Notes: generated from the sequence alone by a model not told the origin. 64,000 bases of DNA from Lagopus muta (GCF_023343835.1 NC_064449.1:124001-188000); one strand, 5' to 3'. Counted from the first letter of the stretch, positions 34,981 to 47,565 are shown. Program-made: numbers and translations.

Positions 34981-35289
34981 TCACTGACATGTTCTCATCC
35001 TCCCAGCCTTTTGTTCCCCTCACGTTTAAGGACAGCTTCCACAAGGGCTATGAGCCCACTTAGATCCCCGCCTGGGTTTCCGGGCGGATTGGGCTGCCTG
35101 TGGCATATGGAGTGACCTCGCCAAGCGCTTGCGCTCAGTGCTCTTGCTCAAAACACCTGACACTGGCTGAGGTTTTCCAGGATGCAGCTCTGGAAATCTG
35201 GGGTTTCAGGCTTTGCCAAAGGGGACCCTCAAGTCCTTTTCTGCAGGGCTGCTCTCAAAGAAATCTTCCCCTGGTTTGAATAAATACCT

Positions 35290-35426
35290 GGGATTGCTCC
35301 GACCCGATGCAGCATCCTGCACTTGGCCTTATTGAACTATTGCACATAGCAGGGGAGTTGAAACTAGCTGATCATTGTGGTCCCTTTCAGCTCAGGCCAT
35401 TCTATGATTCTATGATTCTGTGATGT
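35290..35426 (+). repeat. CR1 LINE 3' end (forward orientation)
   Basis: Body words CATCCTGCACTTGGCC and GGGGAGTTGAAACTAG lead to the diagnostic terminus CCATTCTATGATTCTATGAT TCTGTGA, the short direct repeats that end CR1. 5'-truncated. Confidence 0.8.
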
Positions 35427-37138
35427 GGGGAAGCCCCACAGCTCTTCCCTTCCTGTGTTTTGGCAGGAGGATGGTGCTGTGCAGGGGCTGAGGTCTCCCT
35501 GCCCTCCTCAAGTTCCTCCCTCTATCTCCCACATGCATGCAGTTGGTTTAGAGCCAATTTGAACCAAAACTCTAAATCTCAAAGAGCCAGGGAGAATTTT
35601 CAGCACACCAGAAGCCTTGATTTTCAGCCAGCTGTTTCCCCTAGTGTCATTCAACTGATAAAGGGAAAAGCCAGGGCTGGCATTAGGAAAAGCACCTCGT
35701 AAGCTGCAAAACCAGCAGAAAAAGCCTCCATTGCCAGGCTTGTGGGGCGACAGACACTTAATTTAGTGCAGTCTAGGGATTTTTTTTTCCAGTGTTAGTG
35801 GAAAATCCTGATTCAACAAAACCACAATTCTTTGAAAGAACGGGTTAGTCCCAACAACTTTTTTACTCCATTTAAAGAAAACCCCACCAATAACAGTGAG
35901 TCAGATGACATTTTGTGCCCCATCTCTTCCAAAAGGGAAAACAATTTGCTGCTTGCCCAAACTGCAGGAAGCGTGTAGCTACTTATGGTGAAAACAGATG
36001 ACATCTACAGAACCGTTGGAAGCCATTTCTGCGGCCCCACAGAGAAGTTCAGACACATCAGAAGGGAGCAGGTTTGCCCATCCTGCACGTGGGTGCTGAG
36101 CCCCACCCCAGTGCAGCAGTTCCCCCACTGGGAATGGGTGAAACGAAAAAAGGGAAGTGTGGTGATGCTGCACCACCTGCTCCCCCAAACCCTCCTCTGC
36201 ACTGTAACCTTCAGGAGGGCTCCAGGTTCTGGCTCAGGAGGTTCCTGGCCCTTCTTCCTCCTGCCCACTCTCCCCAGACTCCCCCAGCCTCAGCACGATT
36301 TAATGTCTTACAGATCTGTCCCTATTTGACAAACAGGTGATTTTGCTAATGAGGAATAAATGAGATTCACAGGATGAGAGAAAGGGAACAGCAGCTGTCG
36401 TGAGTGCAGGATGTGCTGGCTTTATTAAAATAATATATGGCCACATGCTTAGTATTAGGACTCGCAGTTTGAGAACTCCCATCTCATCCCTCCCCACTCC
36501 CTCCATCTCCACTCCCCCCACCCCTCTCTTGGTCCTCAGCCCCTTCCCTGGAACATTTTTCAATCAGCAAATTACTGGCTGGAGAGCCCTGGCCCTCCCA
36601 GGCCATGCATACAAAATAGGGCTGGGCAGGGGAGGCAGAAGGGTGTGCACATATGTATGTGTGTTCACATGTGTGTGTGTACGCATGTGCGTGTGTGAGA
36701 AATCTCCTATTTCTGAAAACCTCTCAAGATGTTCTTAATTCAGATTTCCATTATTTTTCTAGATGGGTTTCCCTGAGCTTCCCCTCCCAGTACCTGGGGA
36801 AGTGGTGCAGGACAGCCTTCATGTTACCCAAAGCACAGTGGGGCAGATATCATTTTTCTACATGTTTCCAGGATTGGGGTTTTGATTATCCCTTTTCTGG
36901 CAGCATTCTGTGCAGCTGGGTGGAAGGTACCTACTTAGCTGGCAGGAGCACCTAGCAGCGTTTGCTAAAGCCAAGTACATTCTGCAAGGGGCACTTCTGT
37001 GCTGGAGCAGCAGGAGAGGAAGGAGCAGTCCTTCAGTAGCATTTCTACTATTCCAGAGACCCAAGATTAAAGAAGAGATGCACTGGTAAAAATAGATAAA
37101 CAAATGAATAGTCCTCCAACACACTGCCCATCATTCAT
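35427..37138. other. Gene desert segment
   Basis: No gene. An imperfect (TG)n-like microsatellite lies at about 36645-36700. Confidence 0.55.
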
Positions 37139-37450
37139 ACTATTGTTTGAGCTGGAAGGGACACATAAAGGCCATCCAGTTCAATCTGCCATGAGCAGAG
37201 ACACCCACAGCTCCATCAGGTGCACAGAGCCCCATCCAGCCTGAGTTTCTGTGACGGGACACCACCACCTCCCTGGACAACCCATGTCAGTGCCTCCCCA
37301 CCCTTAGCATAAAGAACTCCCCACCTGTATCTCCCCTCTTTTAGTTTGAAACCATTTCTCCTCGTGCTGTCGCCACAGACCCTCCTGAAGAGTCTGACCC
37401 CTTCCTTCTCAAAGCACGTGGTGTCACCCCTTGACCGCTTGCTCAGGGTG
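37139..37450 (-). repeat. CR1 LINE fragment (reverse orientation, about 310 bp)
   Basis: TTTGAGCTGGAAGGGACACA, CATCCAGTTCAATCTGCCAT, AGAGCCCCATCCAGCCTGAG, CCACCTCCCTGGACAACCC, AGTTTGAAACCATTTCTCCT CGTG: the reverse complement of the CR1 3' region in correct order. It lacks the extreme 3' repeats and is non-coding. Confidence 0.85.
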
Positions 37451-38555
37451 GCAGCGAGCAGCTTGGGCTGAGCAAACGAGGCTCTGCAAATGATGTACTC
37501 ACTGAGTGACAGAAGAGTCGCTGTTTAACAATTTGCTGGGCAAATATTATGTGACCATTTCTAGAGCCTCCTGAAGAGGACAAATATAACCTCCCCATGC
37601 GCTGTGAATAATTCATTTGGTGAAAGTAGGTGGAGATTCACCCGATGAATGATTGACGGGCACCGGTCAGTGCTCCACGAGTGGGGACAGGGCAGGGCCT
37701 GGCAGCAGGGATGGCTCCATCTCCCTGGGTTGTACATCTCTGGGGGATTAAGCTCCCATATGAATGCTTCTCCCCTGTCCGAGGGGGGAAGAGGGGAAGC
37801 ATCTGAGTCTCTGCATGAAGGCTGGAGGAGGGGACGTGGAGTTAGGAGGCATTCCTGCCCCACACGGTGTGGGCTGTGGAACAAAAAGCCGGAGCTGCAT
37901 GGGAGGCATCCCCTGCTGAGGCCCCGGGGCTGGTGCCTGCCCCTATTGAGGGGCTGAGGCATGCATGGCTCCAGGTGTTCCCAAATCCCCCCGCAGAGTT
38001 CAGCCCACAGCCCATGGCTGGCCCCCTCTGGCTGTGGCACCTCTCATCCCCTCCTCCCAACCAGTTCCCCTCCAGAAGGCTGGGGGTTGGATGTGGGGGT
38101 GCAATGCTTGGGGGGTCATCCTATGCCTCAGTTTCCCCAAGAGGTCCCAAGTGCAGTGCCTTCTACTCAACAGCTTTGTCTCTGGCTAAAGAGAGCTTGG
38201 GGAAATGACCCAGAAAGCTAGGAGCAGCCTCTCACTCCTCTGTGTGGGTCAGGAAGTCAACGTTGTCAGGTATCAGAAAACAATTACAGAAAGATCATTG
38301 CTAAGGGGAGCTTCTTAATTTTTTTTTAATTTATTTTTATTTTATTTTATTTTATTTTTTAATTCAGAACTTGGAGAAATTTGGTAGCAGTGACTTGAAA
38401 TCCTGAACCCACACAGAAGTGATGTTCAGAACAAGCTTTGTTTCAGCCCTCTGCCCTGAGGGTCACTGCACCTCTTACTGCTCCATTCCATTGTCATTCC
38501 ACCCAGTGATTAAACGTGGTATTATCTTATTTATTTTGGCTTGCCTCCTTGCCAG
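37451..38555. other. Gene desert segment
   Basis: No gene. AT-rich complex sequence at about 37500-37660 (CAAATATTATGTGACC, GTGAATAATTCATTTGG) may be regulatory. A (TTTTA)n stretch lies at about 38320-38362. Confidence 0.5.
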
Positions 38556-38745
38556 TCCCCTGCTGTAAATTAAATGATTGCCGAGTTAGATTAGCAGAAA
38601 GCATATGTGGAAATTACCTTTTAATTTCTTAATTACATTGCACTCACCTGCAGCTCAACCTGCCAGGGTAAGGAGAGTGTGAAGTTAATTTCCATTGATA
38701 TATTATCTGCATTCTTATAAATTAGGATCCTATTAGAGAGGAAGC
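38556..38745. promoter_or_regulatory. Candidate enhancer with E-box and TAATTA motifs
   Basis: GTTAGATTAG, E-box CATATG (38602-38607), TTAATTAC (38629-38636), E-box CACCTG (38645-38650) and GTTAATTTCC follow closely. Complex, CpG-poor sequence. Confidence 0.4.
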
Positions 38746-40190
38746 ATACCAAGAACTCATTGTTCCCAGCCAGGCTGTGGGATGTGGATGGGATCAGGGC
38801 TGATTTACAGGCACTGGGCTCCCTTCAGCTCTACGGGAAGAGAATGCCCACTCACACTGTAGAGACAGTGAGCTTTCTGAGCCTTGTAATGTTGGCAGCG
38901 TTGGTGAAGAAGAGCCCCAGGACCAACAGTTTTTTTACCTCAGCTTCTTGTTTTGATAAGAGGGATGTCTTATCAGCAAACTTTAACTAAGTCACAGGAC
39001 TTTGGTCAAGGCTAGAAAAACAGTAGGCAGGTGGCATCTTCCAGTCCCTGGAGCAAATTAATTGGGAAGTCTGAGTTCTCCCACCATTTCCCTTCCTACT
39101 GGGCTGTTTAAGATGAGAATTAAGCCTAAATCTGGCCTCTCAAAAAGCCTCCCAGATCCCTTGGCCCCTTGCACATGCTATTGAGGCTCAGAAGCACCAG
39201 TGAGCCACGGGGTGATGCTACAGGGCACTGAGGAGGGATCCAGTGATGCTCTTCAGCATGCACTTTTCTTGTAGGGATGTGGCATCACCGGGCTGTTGGG
39301 ATGCTGAACTTGTGTGGACACAAGGAGACACAAATGTGGCAAGCTGATGTGCTGCACCTCCAGTTCTGCTTTGTTTTGCTAGACAACAGATGTGTTCTGT
39401 TCTCTTCTGGAAATTTTATTTCTTTTCCTTAGTTGTCAATGGCTTTCTGCAGTCTGTAATATTTTCATATTCCCTGAGCAGCCTGTGTCAGAGGAACTGG
39501 AGACAGCAAATGGATTTCCTATCCTAATCCCTCTCCTGCTGTGAAGAGGAGGTGGTGAGAGGTTTGGCAGGAAGACCTGTTCACATAGCACTCACAGACA
39601 GACAGATGTTGAAACTATTTTGTGTTGAATTTGTGCCCCAACCTAGCAAAGCCAGGGTGGCAGATTGAGAAGGTAAGTGAGGGATCCCCATTTGGAGGAG
39701 CTGACTGGAAGCAGCTCAGCCTGAACCCAGCATTGAACTTGCTGTGGGCAGGTTCCCTTTGCACCTGAAATATCCGACAGTTATGAGTCGTTGCCCTGCT
39801 GCAAGGGGCTGAAAATGCCTCTTTTGATCTGCCCATTATGCTGCTCATGCACCTCAGCACTTTTCAGAGTGGGATTGAATATGAATGGATTTCAGAGCAC
39901 CGTTCCTCTATTTCTATATTAAACTCTTTCAACCACACCTGAAAATCATCAGGAGGTGGATGTTGAAAAACAAGATTTACTTAAAATGCCCTATAAAATC
40001 CAAAGCTAAGATGGAAGGTGCCCGACTTTCGCCTTCTGCTCAGAGCCTCACCTCACTTGACCATGCTGCAGTCATTTAAATCTCCTCGTTCCCCACACAG
40101 AGGTCACATCACCTATTAATCACACTGAAGAGCCCCTCAATTATCTGAAACCATGATTACCCCAACCCATTCCACGTCCCCTGTGACATT
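38746..40190. other. Gene desert segment
   Basis: No gene or repeat recognised. Confidence 0.5.
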
Positions 40191-40194
40191 TGGA

Positions 40195-40445
40195 TAACTG
40201 AGGTTCTTCTGTATTATTATTATTTTTCAATTGTGGTAATTATTGTACATTAAACCATTAGCATTCATTACTCCTACAGTGTGTAATTAGAACAATGGTG
40301 GATGGATTACTACCGACTCTAATGAAGTTTTTATAATTGTAATTTATGGCCGTCAAATTACCTTTCTTAAAAATGAAGCCTAATATTAGCCTCTTAAGTT
40401 ATGGGGAGGGGGTGGTAATTACTTCTAATTGATGGTTCTTGTTTG
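40195..40445. promoter_or_regulatory. Candidate enhancer: dense homeodomain/SOX motif cluster
   Basis: TAATTATTG (about 40237), TAATTAG (40284-40290) abutting the SOX core AACAATGG (40291-40298), GGATTA (40304-40309), AATTGTAATTTATGG, TAATTAC (40416-40422) and TAATTGAT (40426-40433). It is the densest such cluster in the window and directly borders an isolated CpG island. Confidence 0.45.
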
Positions 40446-40800
40446 CACCGCATACGGAGCGACGCTGATCCAACCTCACCCTCGTTCTTCACCTAAGGAT
40501 AGGGGAAGCATCATCACGCACCTCGCCAGCCTGGAAGCAGTGGCAGCGACGGAGTTGCAGAGCCATGCTTGGGTCACTCCTGGCTTGGCGTAGCTGAGAG
40601 ATGGAGGCAGCTGAAGGGCAGGCCGGCGGTTCCTGGGACAGAAACTGGGAGAGCCCGGAAGGTTCGGGCTGCGCCTCTCGGCACGGCGGGGGCACGGCGG
40701 GGCGGGCGCCGCAGTAGGGCGGGCGGTGGCGCTGTCCGCGGTGCTGAACGCGGCTCCGGGCCCGGGGCGGCCTGACGTTGGTTTCTCTGCCTCTGCCGTT
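40446..40800. promoter_or_regulatory. Isolated CpG island in the gene desert
   Basis: CpG density rises abruptly, with GC-boxes (GGGGCGG-like) around 40680-40770, then falls to AT-rich DNA with a (TTA)n run at 40830-40858. No coding exon; a possible acceptor TGCCGTTCTAG ends near 40803. It is about 30 kb upstream of the LHX5 promoter. Confidence 0.6.
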
Positions 40801-40829
40801 CTAGCTGAAAGGAGTGCGTGTAATGCCGC

Positions 40830-40858
40830 TTTATTATTATTATTATTATTATTATTTA
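40830..40858. repeat. (TTA)n microsatellite
   Basis: About nine TTA units immediately after the CpG island. Confidence 0.9.
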
Positions 40859-40859
40859 T

Positions 40860-41728
40860 TGCGGTGGTGGTTGTGAGTAAAAAATAGTCCGTGCCTTTGC
40901 TTTCTCAGCAGGGATCTGAGTTTTGCTTTAATTGCCTCTGTTTGAGTCAATTCAGGCTCAATTATGCTCGTTCTTCAGGTGTAATTGAGATGTTTATGCC
41001 TATCTGTCTGAGGTAGACGCAATTATCCCCCGGAGCACTGTAGATCAGAGAGGCTGAGGACAGTGACTAGATCACCTTCCTAATGGTTGGCCCTAGGTGG
41101 GCTCATGAGAGGATTCCCACAGTCAACTCCTTTCTTGTTGCTGGGGCATGCTAGGGCTAAATCTGAGCAGGGAGGTCCCTAGGCAAGTTAGGAAGCTACA
41201 GGAGTTGGCACCTTTTTGGAGTACAAAGCCCTGCCGGAGGGTCATGCTAATGCATCCTGAGATGTGCCCAGTTCTGGAAAAGATCAATAGAAGAGCCCTT
41301 GCCACCCTTCTGGTGGACTAGAGCTTTAGGCTCTGTGGCACACACACACAAGCAGGAATTGGTTTTTAATCATCTGGTTATGGACAACGGTTCACCTTTG
41401 AATTTCATCCCTGAAAAGCCACTGTGTATTGGACAAAGGCCATCAGATAATAAATACGAGTGCGCTGTTACACTTCAAACAATGAGTAAGGAAACTCAGC
41501 CAAAGTGGAGGAACTCCTGTGGGACATGATGTCAAACTGCCAAGCTTAATGCCCATCTCCCACCATGACATCCTTGAGATGTAGGCATGGGTCTCCTGCT
41601 TAGATGCAGCAGGAAATATTTATTGAAACACTTGAGGAACAGGTGAATTTTAATTCTTGAGAAAACCCCATCAGTAGTACTAAGGTGACATTCTTTTCTT
41701 CTTTGAATTAGCAATAGAAAGAAAGCAG
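40860..41728. other. Gene desert segment
   Basis: No gene recognised; unique-looking sequence with a short (CA)6 near 41340. Confidence 0.5.
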
Positions 41729-41908
41729 TTCCTTCCTTCCTTCCTTCCTTCCTTCCTTCCTTCCTTCCTTCCTTCCTTCCTTCCTTCCTTCCTTCCTTCC
41801 TTCCTTCCTTCCTTCCTTCCTTCCTTCCTTCCTTCCTTCCTTCCTTCCTTCCTTCCTTCCTTTCTTAATTTTCTTTCTTTCTCTCTCTCTCTCTTTCTCT
41901 CTTTCTTT

Positions 41909-41958
<50 letters not shown>
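41729..41958. repeat. (TTCC)n microsatellite, CT-rich bridge and poly(T)48
   Basis: About 33 TTCC units (41729-41862), then a TTTC/CT-rich bridge and an uninterrupted 48-T run (41911-41958). Confidence 0.95.
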
Positions 41959-42383
41959 CTGTTCTTTTCTTCCCCTTTCCTCCGTTGGACATTCCATTGC
42001 CATTTTCCAACATTGCTGGGATCTGAAACCAGGCTCATCATCAGGGAAATGGCTGATTCTGAGATTTCTGCTTCAGTTTCTTGGATACAAGGTCATAATT
42101 AGAGAACTAACCAGCGGCTGTATTTTTCAGAGGTTTAAAAAAATAAAGCATTTCTCAATTTTCAGCTGACCTCCAAGAGGTTCACTTTTCTCCCTTGAAA
42201 GTAGTACAAACCCAACACTTACATCTTGGTCTTTTAACAAGATGCTAGCTGCTTCTCATCTTCAGCTCTTGCAAAAAAAAAAGGAAAAATATGGAGTGGA
42301 GAAGCACTGCTGAAAAGTGTCACTGATGAGTAGTGGTTCTTTTGTGAAGGGTAGTTGAGGTTTTTCTAACAAGCCAATTTTCT

Positions 42384-42387
<4 letters not shown>

Positions 42388-42429
<42 letters not shown>
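42388..42429. repeat. Poly(A) run, 42 bp
   Basis: Uninterrupted A on +. No recognisable retroposed sequence upstream; 430 bp from the poly(T) run in opposite orientation. Confidence 0.95.
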
Positions 42430-42432
<3 letters not shown>

Positions 42433-45235
42433 TTCAAACCCATGCAGAAATTTTAAAACTAAGGACTACACTTGCAGGTCTCAGCATGCAGTTCTTGGGT
42501 GTGGAACACCTTCCTCTTCCAGAGTAGAGTGCTGGTGATGGGAGCTTGAGCTGGCCTTTCCCTTCTCCCAGAGCTGGCGTTCTCCCATCACCCAGCTTTG
42601 GAGCACATGCAGAAAAAACATGAGAACTGATTAACCCGTGAGTACTGGTGCAGGGGAAAGTGCCAGTGCTTTGTTTCCATGTGGACCATCCATGCTGGGG
42701 CTGTACCACTTCATCCCGAGGACATGGTCTGATGGAAGGAGCGTCATGCTGCTGCTTCCCTCTGACTTCAGTAGTAATTTTGTCGACCTTGTTCAGGGAT
42801 GCACTTGGCCAGGGCTCATGGTTCACTTGGACACGGCACGTAGTTCCCACCCTATTCCCACCTGCATCCACCTAGGTCTCACCAAAGGGCCTTCTTGTCC
42901 ACTCAAGTAGTCCAGCTTGAAATATTCCTATTTCCTTGTCCACGGAGCACCCCTTCCATCCTAGATGTAGGGCAGAGTCGCAGAGTCCCCTCCTCGTGCC
43001 ATGCCCCCCCGTGTGAGCAGCTCACTGCTCAGAGCTGCTGGCACAGGCCTGGTGCTGCGCTGATTAGATCGCTGTCACCAGGGAACGGAAGGTTAATTGC
43101 CATTCTCTTTGTGTGCCGCTCGGAGAGGAGACCAATTTCAGCTCAGTAGCAACAAAGTGTTGCCTGCTTGCTTTGGCTGGGGGCAGGGGGAAAGCAAACC
43201 AAAGGGGAAGGGGGGGCTGGACAAGCGGGCAGGATTGTGCATGGACTTTGAGCATAGCTGTGTCTTGTCTGGTCTAGCAAAAGAGAAGTGCTTAACAAGT
43301 ATTAAGAGACACAAATAATTCTCCTTTTCTCCTCTCACCCATTCTTTTCTCTCTTTCTCTTTGCTTGTAAATCCTGCTTATCGCATCTGAATAGCAGAAT
43401 GGTTTCACACCGGACCTTTAATCTGGCCCAGAGCAGCCCCCAGAGGGGCAAAGTGGCTGAGGATTACCTTTTATTTTATTTGATTTTTCTTAGCTTTCTT
43501 CCACTCCTCCCCTCCCTCGTGGGTTTTTTATTTTTCTAGTTTTTTTTTTCCCCCTCTGCATTTGTTCTTGGAAGGAGTGAGGAGCAAAGGCTTAAGGGGG
43601 GGAAGGGGAAAAAAGAAGTGTGTAGGGGGTGTTACAAACTTAAGGGGATCTGGATCTATTCAGAGGGACTTGTCCATAGCCTTGCTGCTTTTGTTCGCCT
43701 GCCATTCTTTAGCTGATTTCTTCACTTCAGTAAAAGCGCTTTAATTCCCTTGTAGATACCGAGAATCCCTCCTTCTCCTGCTCTCCCCTCCTTCTCCCTC
43801 TGCAGCCATGCGCACCCTCTTTCTCTTTCTCAGACTCTTTATCCAGTGTCCTCCTTGCCACCAACAAAGCCCAGGAATGGCAAAGTTTTCTTTCAGAGGA
43901 ATGAAAGAGATGGAAAGAGCAGGAGGAGATGGGGAGCGGTGCATTTGTGTGTGCACGTGCATCATTATGTGTGTTACCTGCCCCAGCTACAGGTTTTCAT
44001 CTCCCCCTGACATTGTGGATGTGGTTTTTGATCCCAGAAAGATTTATGCATGGCCTATTCAGCTCCAAGTGTAAGGGATGTGGCAGTAGGTCCCTTCAGG
44101 AGAAAAGCTGGGGGTGCCGAGGGATATAACACCCAGTGCTCCAGTCAAGGGCTCTAGGAAGGGTCTTCCCATGTTCACTTGAGTCACCAGAACCAAACCA
44201 GGAGGCTGAGGGCCCGTCCGGAGACCTGGGTTTGGCATAACAAGGCTGGTCTCAGGATCAAGAGACGATTGTCCCCATCAGGCACTGGGAGCAGCTCATG
44301 TCTTCCTGCTCTTTTAATTTTATAATTGAATATTGAGGATTTCAAAAGGCAGTGAGGATTTTGGCAGATGTCCTTGCTCAAGCCAAAGGTTCAGTTACTA
44401 TAAATCAAGAACAGAGAAGAAATTAAATTTGCTGAGGGGTGTTCCATGGCTCAGCCCACACCCATGAAATGAGTTTTATCCACAGGAAACCTTTGGGTTT
44501 GGTCTGTAGGATCTCCCAGCTGATAGGGGTAGGCTGGAGGCTACTCTCTGGAGCACAGGAAGGGACCTGTGTGGGATTTCAGATGGTGAGCTGCAGCTGC
44601 TGAGACACGAGGAGAAATCTCCCAGCACTGGTCCAGCTGCAGAAGGTGGTAACTCCTCCCTCTCCTTCAATCCCACCTTTTGGGTTCACTGTAAACCAGC
44701 CCTGTGCCATCCTGCAATGCTAAATGCATTACACTGAACCACAGCCCTCTTCAATGGGAGGAGATCCTCTGTGCCCTGTTAGCATTTACCACTACCACAG
44801 TACTTTGAGCTGCATGGACTACACCTAGCAAGCATGTGAGCTGAAAGCCAGATGCCAGAGCTCAACTGAAGAGCCCTGTGGGCTGGGAAAGACAGTCCTG
44901 ATGTCACAAGGAGTTAGGTCACCCCAGTCAGTAAGTTCAGATTTTTGTGGGATCCCAGAACTTGCCATGAGCTCAGGGTCCTGCTAACACTCATTTATCC
45001 CCACGAGAGACCTTGTATCTGCAGAACACAATATTCACATGTCCATCGCTCCACAGCCTACAAAGCACTCACTGAGCTCCATCTGCAAAGAAACACATCT
45101 TCATTAGCACCCCAAACCTTAACTGGGGTGTGCAACAAGCAGAGATCAGGACAAGGCCAGGTGTCCTGCACTAGGGTGTCTCCTGGGGGTCCGCGAGGTT
45201 ATTGCAGTTGATACTTGATGGAAGAGGACTAAAGC
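42430..45235. other. Gene desert segment
   Basis: No gene. A complex block at about 43075-43190 (GGTTAATTGCC, AGACCAATTTCAGC, AACAAAG) might be regulatory. Confidence 0.5.
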
Positions 45236-45345
45236 CAACTCATCGGGAGGGAATCATGAATGTGCAGAGATAAGCCTCATCAGAGCCCGGCAGGCACTAA
45301 TTGGCCTTAATTACTCTGTTGAGCCTCACCTGGGGTCCACCCATC
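45236..45345. promoter_or_regulatory. Candidate regulatory element with paired TAAT cores
   Basis: CACTAATTGG and CCTTAATTAC lie about ten bases apart (one helical turn) at about 45295-45315 in complex sequence followed by an E-box-like CACCTGG. Confidence 0.33.
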
Positions 45346-45805
45346 TCCACCCAAAGCTCAACACTGCTGCCCCTCTCTGGCCCTTTAGTGTAAGCAGCTT
45401 GTATCCAGCCCTATCTCATGCCCTTACTGGTCAGGGACCCCCTGGGCCTGGTTCAGGCCTTTAACCCTGCCTGGGGCTGTTGCAGGGGTTTGGTGGGCAT
45501 CTTCTCTGCTGGGCAGGCTCTGTGTGCATAGGCATGTGCTCCTGTGTAGAGCAAGTTAGGGGACCGAGGGATCTTTGCATCAACTCTCGTTCCCATGTTC
45601 CCACATTGGACAGCATTAGCCCCCCTCCCATGCAGTGTGGGACAGAAGCCGAGGCATTTCCTGTAGTAACTAATTAGATCCAGCTCCCAACAACAACACA
45701 CACCAGAGCAAAGCAAGGCGCTGGGCAGGACAAGGTAATGAGCCTGTTCCCCTCCCCAACAATTCCTCCTGCTAATCCCAGACAAAGACCCAAAGGTCAG
45801 AACGA

Positions 45806-45880
45806 GCTGCTGTGCGGTGTAAATCAGCACTGCTCCACGTACTGCAGCAGAGCTCTGTTGATTTACAGCAGCTGAAGATT
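45806..45880. repeat. Inverted-repeat element, candidate ancient amniote repeat
   Basis: GTGTAAATCAGCA (left arm) and TGTTGATTTACAGCAGCTGA (right arm) are imperfect inverted copies around about 25 bp. The arms match the GTGTAAATCAG / CTGATTTACACCAGCTGAGG hairpin repeat I recall from turtle and crocodile genomes. Confidence 0.4.
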
Positions 45881-47565
45881 TCTCATCACCTGTAATTTAT
45901 GTCTTGAGGAGCACTAATTTTTTGCATTTTGCTTTCTAACCCTTTCCCCCTGGGGTGCTGTGGGAATACCAGGGCAGTGCTAGTGCTGTCAGATGTGGGT
46001 ATGGGGCTGCTGTTGCTCTTAGAAAATGCTGAATTTCTCCTGCAGCCGCTGTGGTGACACTGGATTAAGTTGCAGGCCAAACACACAAGCATTTTAATAA
46101 TGAATGATGCATGCGTTGTCAGTGATGAGTAATTCACACAGCACCGTGTGCAACACTGCTGCTGTTTAAGCACCTGGCCTTCAAAGGGTGAATGAACATT
46201 AAAGCTGCTCCATAAAAGCCAATCCAGCAGTTCCAGAGGGGAATGCTTTATGAACAGAGTGACAACCTGGACATAAGCATTTTTGCAGTAGTTTGCCAGC
46301 GATTAAAGATTTGCAGTTGAGTAACATGGAGCATCAACATGTGGGAAGATAGCAGAATTCCTCAGCTAGGGTTTCCAGTGGAGACGTATCAGGGCCTGCT
46401 TAGAAGTCAGAAAGGGCTGAGTTCACAGCTCCTGTCTTCAGTCCTGTCCATTGAGCCAAAGCCATTGAATGTCACCAGCAGCAGCTCAGATGGCTGGCAA
46501 AGTTGTGCTCCAGGTCTGGTGCTGCTTCCATACCATAAAGGTGCAGGTTTGGGCCCAAAGAATAAACAAAATCTCATCAAGGAGTTTGTGACTGCAGAAG
46601 ATCGTACTTGTGCATGTAGGCTTTAAAGACCAGACAGCATGAAGGAGCCGAGAGAAAGGTTTAGCAGCTCCCAGTGAGCTGGATGTTGATGAATTCTGGA
46701 CAGCAGGTGTGATCCAGCCTATTCTGGTGCTTTCATCAGTTTCTCTCCAGAGAGTTGAAGCTCCACCATCTCTATTGCTAGCTGCAGTACAGTGAGATGA
46801 GATTTGTCTCAGCTTATGGCTGGATGTGGGTCTGCCACTCCAACCTCAGCACGGACCCCTCCAACTGCGGATGCAAGTGCTGCATGACATGGCACCCCCT
46901 GCTTTACCTCCTGACTACTTCCAGGTGAACTCCTCACCCTGGGGCTGCAGCCAGGAGAGAGTTTGAGATCAGCACCAGAAACCCAGGAGCCATGTGAGAC
47001 CCAAAAGCATTCTGCGTTGGCTTGCAAGAAGTACTCCTACTCTGCAGCACCAAGTCCAAACTTCTCTGCAATGACACCTAACCCTGGCAGGATACTCAGT
47101 GCTCTGCAGTGCCCTCAGTGTCTTTGCTCTCCAGAGTGCGGCTCAAGCAAGATAGAAAATAAACAATACTGAAGATGAATGTAGGTTTCAGATAAAATTT
47201 CTTTCCCCTCCCCCCCCCCCCCCCCCCCCCCCCTTGGTTTCTATGGTGCAGACAGGCTGATGAAACTAAACTATGCTTCTGTCACATTTTCTCTCTAGGG
47301 AATTTCACCCCTCCTTGTCTTGGGATGAACCATCCTGCCTCTTTGGAGCACAAACTCAGGAACGCTTGGGAGGAACAGGGGAGGGAGAGGAGGAGAAGGA
47401 GATGTTTGCTAGCAAATAAAGGACTGTGTGCTTAAACACTCTTCCTCTGCCTATCCCCACCCAGCAGCGTTTGCTCAGCAAACACTGCTAATTCACCAGC
47501 TTTCCAACGTTTGATTCAGTCTGCAAAAGCAAACCTTGCCTCCCACGTCCTCAGCGGGCTCCTCT
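45881..47565. other. Gene desert segment
   Basis: No gene. A 24-C run lies at 47210-47233. Confidence 0.5.

Noticed and set aside
42388-42429. Poly(A) tail of a processed pseudogene
   Set aside because: No coding or transcript-like sequence upstream and no visible target-site duplication.
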